The notes under the pieces are model-generated. The model was given only the letters and a program-made list of their open reading frames with translations, made no database searches and had not been told where the DNA came from. Shown in pieces: positions 1 through 8,600 of a stretch of DNA of 64,000 nucleotides. Source of the DNA: Oxynema aestuarii AP17 (lineage in GTDB: Bacteria > Cyanobacteriota > Cyanobacteriia > Cyanobacteriales > Laspinemataceae); the NCBI RefSeq assembly GCF_012295525.1, contig NZ_CP051167.1, forward strand, positions 3,827,501-3,891,500, read 5' to 3'. Every line of letters starts with the position of its first letter. The stretch's first letter is position 1. A program made the translations under genes and the position numbers.

Positions 1-2247
1 TTAGCCCTCGCCCGGGAATTGGGCGATCGCCAGGGAGAATCGAACGCCTGGGGCAATTTTTCGGTGATTTATATTTACCTCGGCGATTTTCCTCGGGCGA
101 TTGAAGTCAGCGAAAAACTGTTAGAACTCTCCCGAGAACTCGACGATCGGGCGGGGGAACGCAGTGCGATCGGAAACTTGGGATTGATTTATTTATCTCG
201 ATCGCAATACGGTAAGGCGATCGAATATATCCATAAAAGTTTGGAAATGAGCCGCGAAGATGGCAACAAGTTAAATCAATCCAATGGCTTGGGCAATCTC
301 GGGGTCGCCTATCGGGCGATCGGCAATTACGATCGCGCCATCGAATATACCGAGGCACAATTGGAGATCGCCCGCGAGATCGGCAATCGCCAGCAAGAGG
401 CCAACGCCCTCGGCAATCTCGGGATAATTTATATCTACAAGCAACAATATAATAGCGCCATCGAGTATAACGAACGACAGTTAGCGATCGCCCGCGAGAT
501 CGGCGATCCGCGCGGTGCCAAAAATGCTTTGGGAAACATCGGCATCGTTGACTTCCTTCGCGAAGATTACGGCGGGGCGATCGCTCGGTTTAACGAGGTT
601 TTGAGCCTCACGCGCCAGATCGGCGATCGCGCCGGGGAAGCCAATTCCCTCGGCAATCTCGCCCAAGCTCACCTGCGATCGGCGAACTATAGCGAAGCGA
701 CGAACTACGCCCGAGAACAACTCGCCCTCGTGCGCGAATTGGGCGATCGCCGCGCGGAAGCCAACGCCCTGATGAGCTTGGGTGGCGCCCTGTTATACGA
801 CGGTCGCAGTCAAGAGGCGATCCCGTTACTGCGTCAGGGGATTGAAGTCTTCGAGTCCCTAGTTCCCGGAGTCAGCAACGAGAATAAAATCACCTTACTC
901 GATACTTTTGGCGACTCCTACGACCTCCTGCAACAGGCGCTGGTTCTGGTCGGTCGGGCCGAAGAAGCCTTAGAAGTCTCCGAACGCGGACGGGCGCGCG
1001 CGTTTGTCGAGTTATTAGCCCAACGTCGCAACCCGAATTCGACCGCCGAAATCGAGTTAGATCCGCCGACGATCGCCGATATCACACAAGTGGCACGCGA
1101 TCGCCAGGCGACCCTCGTCGAATATTCGATTGTCGATGCCGGATTATTAATTTGGGTCGTCACCCCGGAAGGTAACGTCCATCTGCGAACGGTGAAATTT
1201 TCCCCGGAACAACTGCAAAACCTTGCCGAACAAGGACGGGTCAGTGCTGCCGGAGGTGTCATTCTCAACGAAAACGAGATCGCCTTTGCGAATGCCGTGC
1301 GCGGCACGCGAGCGGCCCTCAACTTCAACCAAAGTGCCGCGCAAGAACAAGCGAATGCGGTAGAAGAGATCGAAGAAGAGCGCGAAAAGTTAAAAGAACT
1401 TTACAACCTCCTCATCAAACCGATCGAAGATCTGTTACCGGACAATCCCGACGCGCGGATCGTGTTTATTCCCGACGCTTCCTTATTTTTGGTGCCCTTT
1501 CCGGCGTTAATCGACGATCGCGACCGCTATTTAATCGAACGCTACACCCTGTTAAGCGCTCCTTCGATTCAAGTGCTGCAACTGACCGAACGGCGATCGC
1601 CCCCCTCCTCATCCGAGTCCGGCGAGGGGGAATTTTTAGTCGTGGGTAACCCGAAAATGCCCCCGGTTTACTCTCTAGAAAGGAATCAGCTAGAACCCTT
1701 GCGGGCGCTCCCTTACGCCCAAGCGGAGGCGATCGAAATTGCCAAAATTGTTAAAACCTTGGCTTTAGTCGGCGAGAAAGCCACCGAAGCGCTGCTCAAA
1801 CAACGGATGACCCAGGCGCGGGTCATTCACCTGGCGACTCACGGACTGATTGACGACCGTCACGCGATGGATAGCGCGATCGCGGTAACCCCGGATAGCG
1901 ATAACGACGGCTTGCTGACCGCCGAGGAAATTTTCGAGTTAGACCTCAAGGCGGATTTAGTAGTGCTGTCCGCTTGCGAGACCGGATTGGGGGAGATTAC
2001 CGGGGATGGCGTAGTCGGCTTGTCGCGATCGTTCCTCAGTGCGGGGAGTCGCAGTGTTTTAGTCTCCTTATGGTCCGTTCGCGACGATTCCACCGCGTTT
2101 TTAATGCGGGAGTTTTACCGGGAGTTCGATCGCACCGGAGATAAAGCCCACGCCTTACGACAGGCGATGTTAGTGACGATGGATCGAGAGCAGTACGCCC
2201 ACCCCTTTCACTGGGCGGCGTTTACGTTAATTGGGGCGGCGGATTAG
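1..2247 (+). CDS. TPR-CHAT protein (5' end outside window)
   Basis: The reading frame is open from base 1, so the gene begins upstream; a TTG at 19 is only an internal codon. The first 280 or so residues are tandem 40-residue tetratricopeptide repeats with a recurring pattern of GD(R/P), NALGNLG, Y..AIE and IAREIG. The C-terminal half is a CHAT domain, a caspase-like clan CD peptidase fold: the His motif HLATHG lies near base 1830 and the Cys motif LSACETG near 1970, followed by GLSRSFLSAGSRSVLVSLW. Both catalytic positions are present. The family is known for protein-protein scaffolding by TPRs coupled to proteolysis; the substrate here is unknown. No CRISPR or other defence partner is visible downstream. 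The stop codon lies inside a heptamer repeat array. Confidence 0.9.
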   Translation, partial: LALARELGDRQGESNAWGNFSVIYIYLGDFPRAIEVSEKLLELSRELDDRAGERSAIGNLGLIYLSRSQYGKAIEYIHKSLEMSREDGNKLNQSNGLGNLGVAYRAIGNYDRAIEYTEAQLEIAREIGNRQQEANALGNLGIIYIYKQQYNSAIEYNERQLAIAREIGDPRGAKNALGNIGIVDFLREDYGGAIARFNEVLSLTRQIGDRAGEANSLGNLAQAHLRSANYSEATNYAREQLALVRELGDRRAEANALMSLGGALLYDGRSQEAIPLLRQGIEVFESLVPGVSNENKITLLDTFGDSYDLLQQALVLVGRAEEALEVSERGRARAFVELLAQRRNPNSTAEIELDPPTIADITQVARDRQATLVEYSIVDAGLLIWVVTPEGNVHLRTVKFSPEQLQNLAEQGRVSAAGGVILNENEIAFANAVRGTRAALNFNQSAAQEQANAVEEIEEEREKLKELYNLLIKPIEDLLPDNPDARIVFIPDASLFLVPFPALIDDRDRYLIERYTLLSAPSIQVLQLTERRSPPSSSESGEGEFLVVGNPKMPPVYSLERNQLEPLRALPYAQAEAIEIAKIVKTLALVGEKATEALLKQRMTQARVIHLATHGLIDDRHAMDSAIAVTPDSDNDGLLTAEEIFELDLKADLVVLSACETGLGEITGDGVVGLSRSFLSAGSRSVLVSLWSVRDDSTAFLMREFYREFDRTGDKAHALRQAMLVTMDREQYAHPFHWAAFTLIGAAD

Positions 2248-2269
2248 AGATTAGAGTTTGGAGTTTAGA
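2242..2269 (+). repeat. Heptamer tandem repeat (STRR-like)
   Basis: Four 7-bp units of the form G(A/T)TT(A/G)GA run in tandem. The first unit supplies the TAG stop of the CHAT gene. It belongs to the same family as arrays at 17216, 35114, 51650, 59978 and 63876. Confidence 0.75.
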
Positions 2270-2519
2270 TCGAGAGGGTCGCGAATCGGGAAGTCCTCAG
2301 AACGGGAAAGGTTCTCGACGGAGGAGGGTTCACCCCCGATTCCCGACTCCCGACGCGACCCGCGATCGCTCATTGACGCCGTTAACCCTCGGTGCGTAAT
2401 ATTAATGCAAGGTTAAAAAGTGTAAAAATTTATTAACTTATAAATTAAGGGAAAATCCCAGCGTCGATTCCGATCGCGCCGACCGACTTGAAACCCCCGA
2501 CAACTAGATAGAGCGACCC

Positions 2520-3326
2520 ATGCAACAGCAGTTTCGTCATTCTCTTCTCAAAACTCTTGCCGTCTTCTTCCTGGCGATTTGCACGTGGGCGATCGCGCCG
2601 CACGCCGCCCGTGCTTACGACAATCCGGACTTGCTGCCGACGACGCCAACACCGATTATCGACTTGGCCAAATCCCTGACCAGCATTCAGCAAGAAAACC
2701 TCAGTACCGAACTGGAGAATTTTGAAAGCGAAACCGGGTGGAAGCTCAGAGTGTTGACTCAATACGATCGCACTCCCGGTCGGGCCGTGCGAGAGTTTTG
2801 GAACCTCGACGACAAAAGCATCTTACTCGTCGCCGATCCTCGCGGCGGCAACCTGCTCAATTTCAACGTCGGCAATGAGGTTTACGCCTTGCTACCGCGT
2901 ACCTTTTGGGTAGAATTGCAAACCCGTTACGGCAATCAATTCTTCGTGCGCGACCACGGAGAAGATGGCTCGATTCTCAACTCGTTAAACGCCATTGAGG
3001 GCTGTTTGCGTGACGGCGGTTGCCGCGTCGTACCCGGACTGCCGCGCGAACAGTGGATTTTAACCTTAGTCACCTCAACCCTTGGCGGTGTGGTTCTCGG
3101 ATTTGCCGCTCACCCGCGCAAGGATCGCCAAAACTTTTCGTGGCAGTGGGCCTTAATGTTTTCACCCTTATGGGGGATTTTGTTCGTCGCCTTCGGGATC
3201 GGTCCGGTCGTGAGCCGTACCTCCGATTGGCTGCCGCTTTTGCGAAATGTCCTCGGCTTTTTACTCGGGGCCGTAGTGGCGTATCTGACTCCGGTTATCG
3301 ATCGCAAATCCCCTTCCGAAACGTAA
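2520..3326 (+). CDS. TPM-domain membrane protein (Psb32-like)
   Basis: The 268-residue product begins with a signal peptide (hydrophobic LLKTLAVFFLAICTWAIA, likely cleavage after AARA near residue 32). Residues about 40-180 read as a TPM domain (old name DUF477): the segment starting PIIDLAKSLTSIQ, then ESETGWKLRVLTQ and DDKSILLVADPRGGNLLNFNVG. Three hydrophobic helices follow at about 180-265, so the domain should be lumenal or periplasmic with a C-terminal membrane anchor. TPM proteins of this layout in cyanobacteria and chloroplasts (Psb32, TLP18.3) are associated with photosystem II repair; the role here is by family resemblance. It converges with the WD40 gene, 46 bases away. Confidence 0.8.
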   Translation: MQQQFRHSLLKTLAVFFLAICTWAIAPHAARAYDNPDLLPTTPTPIIDLAKSLTSIQQENLSTELENFESETGWKLRVLTQYDRTPGRAVREFWNLDDKSILLVADPRGGNLLNFNVGNEVYALLPRTFWVELQTRYGNQFFVRDHGEDGSILNSLNAIEGCLRDGGCRVVPGLPREQWILTLVTSTLGGVVLGFAAHPRKDRQNFSWQWALMFSPLWGILFVAFGIGPVVSRTSDWLPLLRNVLGFLLGAVVAYLTPVIDRKSPSET

Positions 3327-3372
3327 ACGGGGACTTCGGCAGAGGCGATCGCTTCTCCCTTAGCCTCCCTCA

Positions 3373-4896
3373 CTACTGAGTGCGATCGTCCCATCCCGGT
3401 TGTTGGTGGCGGAACACACTTAAATCGAGGGTCGGGCCGACCCCCGGGGCGTCGGCCATACTGTCGCTACGCAAAGAAAAGGCAATCACCGGATCCGGAT
3501 GTCCCGTGAGGGTTTCGATCAACTCCCCGGTGTGCAGATTCCATAACTTGATCGTCCGTTCCGTACTGCCACTGGCGAGGGTTTCGCCGTCGGCGGCGAT
3601 CGCCAGCGAGCGCACGATCCCCGAATGTCCGGTAATGGTGCGGATCGATTCCCCGGTTTCCAAATTCCAAATGTCGATCGTGCCATCTTGGGTGCCGCAG
3701 ACCAGAGAGCGACCGTCGCGGGCGATCGCGCAAGAAATCACCGGATCCGAGTGGGTCTCGAACGTCCGGATTAAGCGCCCACTGCCCACGTCCCACAACT
3801 TCAGGGTTTTATCAATACTGCCACTGGCGAGCAATGCCGAGTCCGGACTGAACACCACCGGGCGCACCGTTCCCGTATGGGCGGCCAAACTGTGCAGCAA
3901 CTCGCCACTATCGAGCTTCCAGAGATTGATCGTGCCGTCGTAGCCCCCACTGACGAGCAAACTGCCATCTTTGGCGATCGCCAGGGAACTCACCCCACTC
4001 GTATGACCTTTCAAGGTATGAAGTAAACGGCCCGTTCCCCCTCGAACTTCGTCCAGTTTCTTTTCCGTACTGCCACTCGCCAGGGGTTGTCCGCCGCCCC
4101 CGGTCGAGAGGGGATAGAACGAGAGAGACTCGCCGTGGAGCGCCTCGCATAACTCGGGATCCTCCAAGTTCCAGAGCTTGATCGTGCCGTCGTAACCGCT
4201 CGTCGCCACCGATCGCCCGTCCGCCGCCACCGCAAACGGGTAGACCGAACTCGACGCCCCGGTGAGGGCGCGCATCCACTCCCAAGACGCCCGCTCGGAG
4301 GCGACCGACGCCAAATAACTCCGCAGACCGCCCCCATAGAGTAAATCCCCGGGATGGAGCGCGGACGAGTCCTCGGCGAGCCCATCCGTCGGCACGAAGC
4401 CCATCAGAATCGCCCGATATTCTTCCCGCGATTCTTCCGGCAGTTCGAGGATCCAGGCACAGGCGATCGCCACGTTCTCGCGGATCTCTTCGGCTGAAAC
4501 TGACCAGGAGAGGGACTCTAGGGAGCCGCGCGCTACTTTGACCAGCGCCCGAGTGGAGCGGTGGGCCGCCACGGCGAAGGGTACCGTCCCGTCAATTTTG
4601 AGATTTTCCGCATCTTCTAACGGAATTAGATCCTCTCCCAGACTCTGGGCGATCGCCTCTTGAGCCAACTGTTCCGGCAAATATTGCAAACATAATTCGC
4701 GCACCGGGGCAAACTGCTCGGCTTTGAGAACCATTCGACGACAACGGGCGTGAATATTTTTCAATCGCCGACCCCGAATGATCGCGAGTTCGCTGTACAC
4801 ACCGGGCAATTCACAACAAATCAAGTTCGCCCAATTGTCCTTGACCCGGGCGAGAAAATCTTGTTGTTGTGCTTTCAGGGGTCTTGTCCAGTCCAT
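3373..4896 (-). CDS. WD40 repeat beta-propeller protein
   Basis: The C-terminal 300 residues form seven WD-type blades, each with a G(Y/S/T).DGTI.LW core and a GH about 12 residues later. The second blade is degenerate (LASGSTEKKLDEVRGGTG, no LW) and the seventh is only partly recognisable, as is common at propeller closure. The N-terminal 200 residues are helical, without a family I recognise. ATG at 4896 is preferred over the TTG at 4920 because a GGGAGG sequence lies upstream of it, though the spacing is long. Propellers are scaffolds for complexes; no catalytic motif is visible, so the partner is unknown. An intrinsic terminator lies 45 bases upstream of the start. Confidence 0.88.
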   Translation of the reverse strand: MDWTRPLKAQQQDFLARVKDNWANLICCELPGVYSELAIIRGRRLKNIHARCRRMVLKAEQFAPVRELCLQYLPEQLAQEAIAQSLGEDLIPLEDAENLKIDGTVPFAVAAHRSTRALVKVARGSLESLSWSVSAEEIRENVAIACAWILELPEESREEYRAILMGFVPTDGLAEDSSALHPGDLLYGGGLRSYLASVASERASWEWMRALTGASSSVYPFAVAADGRSVATSGYDGTIKLWNLEDPELCEALHGESLSFYPLSTGGGGQPLASGSTEKKLDEVRGGTGRLLHTLKGHTSGVSSLAIAKDGSLLVSGGYDGTINLWKLDSGELLHSLAAHTGTVRPVVFSPDSALLASGSIDKTLKLWDVGSGRLIRTFETHSDPVISCAIARDGRSLVCGTQDGTIDIWNLETGESIRTITGHSGIVRSLAIAADGETLASGSTERTIKLWNLHTGELIETLTGHPDPVIAFSLRSDSMADAPGVGPTLDLSVFRHQQPGWDDRTQ

Positions 4897-4940
4897 GTTT
4901 GAGGTGGGTTGTCCTCCCAAGATTTTTACACAGATCGCTC

Positions 4941-4965
4941 AAAAAAAAGGCGCGCGAGCCGCGCC
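4941..4965 (-). terminator. Rho-independent terminator, minus strand
   Basis: Read on the minus strand, a perfect 6-bp GC stem (GGCGCG, five-base loop, CGCGCC) is followed directly by eight T. It lies 58 bases after the stop of the small ORF at 5023-5196 and 45 bases before the WD40 start, so it either ends that small gene or attenuates transcription into the WD40 gene. Confidence 0.75.
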
Positions 4966-5022
4966 CCGATCGCGATCGCCCTTGGCGAAAGTTCAATCTC
5001 TAAGCTCTTCGTCGTTGCGACT

Positions 5023-5196
5023 CTATATCCTCCAATGCAGGCGGCCCGGTAGAGGCGGTTCGCGAACCGCCCCTACCGACGTTCGCAACCATTCGACCAT
5101 TTCGTGAATCTCCGGAGGCGGTGGCGGCGTCAACCGCGACCCTACCAAAGTCAGCACCCCGCTCTCAAGAGACGGAGTGCTGACAGGATCGGACAT
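5023..5196 (-). CDS. Small conserved-looking protein, 57 residues
   Basis: This short frame runs from an ATG at 5196 to a TAG at 5023 and begins MSDPVSTPSLESG, followed by LTLVGSRL, a run of five prolines, and EIHEMVEWLR. Its C-terminal part, VGAVREPPL, is the translation of the palindromic repeat at 5048-5077. An intrinsic terminator follows 58 bases after the stop. Codon use and the terminator support a real gene; no strong Shine-Dalgarno is visible. I do not recognise the family. The alternative is a decayed fragment or a structured leader of the WD40 gene. Confidence 0.45.
   Translation of the reverse strand: MSDPVSTPSLESGVLTLVGSRLTPPPPPEIHEMVEWLRTSVGAVREPPLPGRLHWRI
5048..5077. repeat. 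30-bp palindromic repeat, GTAGGGGCGG type
   Basis: The two 15-base halves pair with a single mismatch (5053 with 5072), centred on TTCGCGAA. Palindromes with this core recur in many cyanobacterial genomes. Here it falls within the small ORF and encodes part of its C-terminus. Confidence 0.8.
5150..5184. repeat. Imperfect inverted repeat
   Basis: GTCAGCAC and GTGCTGAC form an 8-bp perfect stem, extended inward by CCG/CGG and TCTC/GAGA with one mismatch and one bulge. It overlaps the 5' part of the small ORF. It could fold in RNA from either strand; its function is unknown. Confidence 0.6.
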
Positions 5197-5633
5197 TTTT
5201 GCGATAATTGTAGAGCAACTTCGGGAATCTTATCTTTTAGCGGCAAAAATGAGGGAGATCGCGCCGATCGCTTGCCGTTCAAGTCCCGAACCCCCCACAA
5301 TCCCTAGAGCCTTACTTTCCCGAAGGTCTCCAAGGCTTCGATCGCCCTCTCATTCGTTTCAAATCATCTTGAATCGATCGAGTCGGACGATTCCAAGCCG
5401 TCTACAAGTCACAACCTGTTCTCAGTGCCAGCTTAAACAAAGATCGCCCCAGAGATCGCCGCTCGTTTCGATCGCGGCGCCATGTTCGAGTGCATTGCAA
5501 GCAGCGTTCGGAATGAAGCTGGCGTGAGGCGGGGGAGACCTTTGCTACTCTAGGTTCGGGAAAATCATGAGATGACTCATTCTAGAAACGGCATCCTAAC
5601 TATTATCCAATAACTATTCACAAATTTATACGA
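5197..5633. other. Intergenic region before the giant kinase
   Basis: No convincing gene is seen. Open frames here lack coding character (many Ser/Arg/Pro, no family). The AT-rich 40 bases before 5634 probably hold the leader of the kinase operon. Confidence 0.5.
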
Positions 5634-8600
5634 ATGACTGATATTGCTAACGCGAATCAAAACAGGAAACCTACTGCCAATATTTTAGTCATTGACGATA
5701 CCCCAGATAATTTACGTTTGTTGGGTAAAAGCTTAAGACAGTTGGGATATGGCGTGCGCTTGGCGAAAGATCCTCAATTGGCTCTCCAGTCGGCGATCGC
5801 GCGGCCACCGGATTTGATTCTGCTCGATATCATGATGCCGGAACTCGACGGTTACGAAGTCTGCGCTCAGTTGAAAGCCAACGAGGGAACGCAGCAGGTT
5901 CCGGTCATTTTTTTAACCGCTAAGGGAGAAGTATTAGATAAAGTGCGAGCCTTTGAATTGGGGGCGGCGGACTATATTACCAAACCCTTTGCAATGGAAG
6001 AAGCGATCGCCCGTATTCAAAATCAACTCAAATTTTCCCACCTCTCGCAAGAATTAATCCGTCAGAAAAATTTACTGCAGCAAGAGATGCAAGCGCTACA
6101 AAACTTTCGTAGCATCTCGCCGTCTTCTTCCCCGAGTTTGAGTCCCGTAGCGTTACGGGGGAACGCGGAGGCGAATGAAACGGTAGTCCCGGATTTGGTG
6201 GTGGATCCGCCGTTCCCCGAGAGCAGCGCCTTGCAAGAATCGTTATTCAAGCACTCCCAGGCGATCGAAAAACACTGCTTGCGCCTCTCCCCAGCGACCA
6301 CCGTCGCCGAGGCGATCGCCCGCATGAGTCAAGAAGGGTTCAGTTGTGCCTTAGTCGTCGAAAATAACCAGTTGGTGGGACTGTTCGCCGAACGGGATAT
6401 CGTCAAAATGGCAGCCGAAGCGATCGCCCCCGACGAAATCTTACTCTCCGACGTGATGACTCCCGATCCGATCGCCGTCAACGTCTGCGAAGCGATCGAC
6501 ATCTTCTCGATTTTATCCATACTGCGCCAGAACCGGATCCGGCATTTACCCGCGATCGACGAATCGGGTCAAATCGTCGGCTTGATCACCCAAAGCAGCA
6601 TCCGTCAAGTCCTCCAGCCGACAGACTTACTCAAATTGAAGCAGGTCGATCGCGCCATGACCCGCAAAGTCATTCACTGCGCGCCGAGTGCTTCCCTCTT
6701 AGAAATAGCGCGACTGATGGCGACCTACCGCATTAGTTGCGTCGTCATCGCCGAACCCAACAACGGATCCGTTGGCGATGCAATTCCGATCGGCATTATT
6801 ACCGAACGCGATATCGTTCAATTCCGAGCCTTAAACCTCGATTTAAAGGCGATCGCCGCGCGAGAAGTGATGAGTGCCCCCCTGATGCCGATCGAAGCCG
6901 GGGACTCCTTGTGGACGGCCCATCAGTTGATGCAACGCCATCGCATTCGTCGTTTAGTCGTCACCTCCGACAACGGCACCCTCGCCGGGATCCTCACCCA
7001 AAGTAGTCTCCTCGCCGCTCTCGATCCGGTGGAAATGCAGGCCACCTTAGAGGTCTTGCGCCAACAAATCGACCGTCGCATCAGCCAGTTAAACGAAGTC
7101 AACCAACGCCTACAGCAAGAAATTAGCGCCCGCGAACGGGAATTGCGACAACGCACGATTCTCGAACAGGAACTCAGGACCCAGAATCTGCGCTTGCAGG
7201 CGGAAATTCAAGAGCGCATTCGCGCCGAAAACGCCCTCGCCAAGCAAGAGCAACTGTTCCGTACCGTCGCCGAAAATGCCCCGGCAGCGATAATGCGACT
7301 CGATCGCCAGTATCGCTACCTCTATGTCAACCGCATGACTGAAGATATTGCCGGGATAGTGGCGGATGAATTCATCGGCAAAACCAGCCGCGAGTTAGGA
7401 TTTGACGAATCCTGCGTGGGCCAGTGGGAAACGACGATCGCCCAAGTGTTCGATCGCCGCACGGCCCAAAGCATTGAATATGAATTACCCGGATCCAACG
7501 GCATTCGCTATTTTTCAGCCCGCATCGTCCCCGAATTCGACCATACCGGGGAGGTCGCCTCGGTACTGGCGATCGCTCACGATATCGGCGATCGCAAACG
7601 ACGGGAACAAGCGTTGCGATCGATTGTCGAAGGAACCGCCTCCACGACCGGGGACAATTTCTTTTACGAATGCACCCGCTATCTCGCCCAAGTCCTCCAA
7701 ATCCGTCACGCTTTAATTGCCGAACAAGCAGATCCCGAATTTACCAAAGCGCGCACGTTGGCGTGGTGGGCCGGAGACAGTCATCGGGAAAATATCGAAT
7801 ACGAACTCGCGGGAACTCCCTGTCAAAAAGTATTTCGAGGGGAAGCGTGCTTTTATCCCGATTCGGTGCGCGATCGCTTTCCCGACGATCCTTATTTTCC
7901 CCAACTGAAGATCGAAAGTTATTTCGGCATTCCCCTCAACGATTCTAAGGGACGCGCGATCGGTGTCCTCACCATTTTTGACGAAGAACCGATGGAGAAC
8001 GATGCCGATACCCAGACGATCTTAAAGATTTTTGCCGCCCGCGCCAGCGCCGAACTCGAACGCAGACAAGCGGAGAAAACCTTAAAACAGCAAGCTGCCG
8101 CGATCGCCGCCACCACCGACGGCATCGCCATTCTCGACCCCCAGAATCGCTATACCTATTTAAACGCGGCTCACCTCCAGATTTTCGACTACGAACGCCC
8201 GGAGGAACTCTTAGGCAAAAGTTGGCAACAGCTCTATCCGAGTAGAGAACTCGAACGTTTCGAGCGCGAAGTCATTCCCCAGTTGCTGGAAAAAGGCTCT
8301 TTCCGCCTCGACGCGATCGGTTTGCGCCGGGACGGTCAGGAGGTTCCCCACGAAGTCTCGGTTTCCCTGCTCGACAGTGGCGATCGCATTTGCATCATCC
8401 GCGACTGTACCGAACGCCAACAAGCGCAAGCCGCCTTACAAGAGAGCGAACAGCGCTTGCAAGTGGTTCTCGAAGGCAGCGATTTAGGTTGGTGGGACTT
8501 GAATCTCGCCACTGGGGTCGTTTATTTCTCCGAGCGCTGGAAAACCATGCTCGGTTACCGCGACGAGGACATCGAGAACGACCCCAACGCTTGGTTGCAA

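Noticed and set aside
1-2247. CHAT protein as a Craspase-like CRISPR effector
   Set aside because: TPR-CHAT proteins are common in cyanobacteria and no type III-E or other CRISPR gene is nearby.
5270-5300. Possible tRNA T-arm (GTTCAAGTC)
   Set aside because: The flanking arms do not pair and no anticodon or acceptor stem fits; no tRNA was found.
5177-5527. Open frame upstream of the giant kinase
   Set aside because: The composition is Ser/Arg-rich with no domain or ribosome site, and it overlaps the better small ORF at its start.
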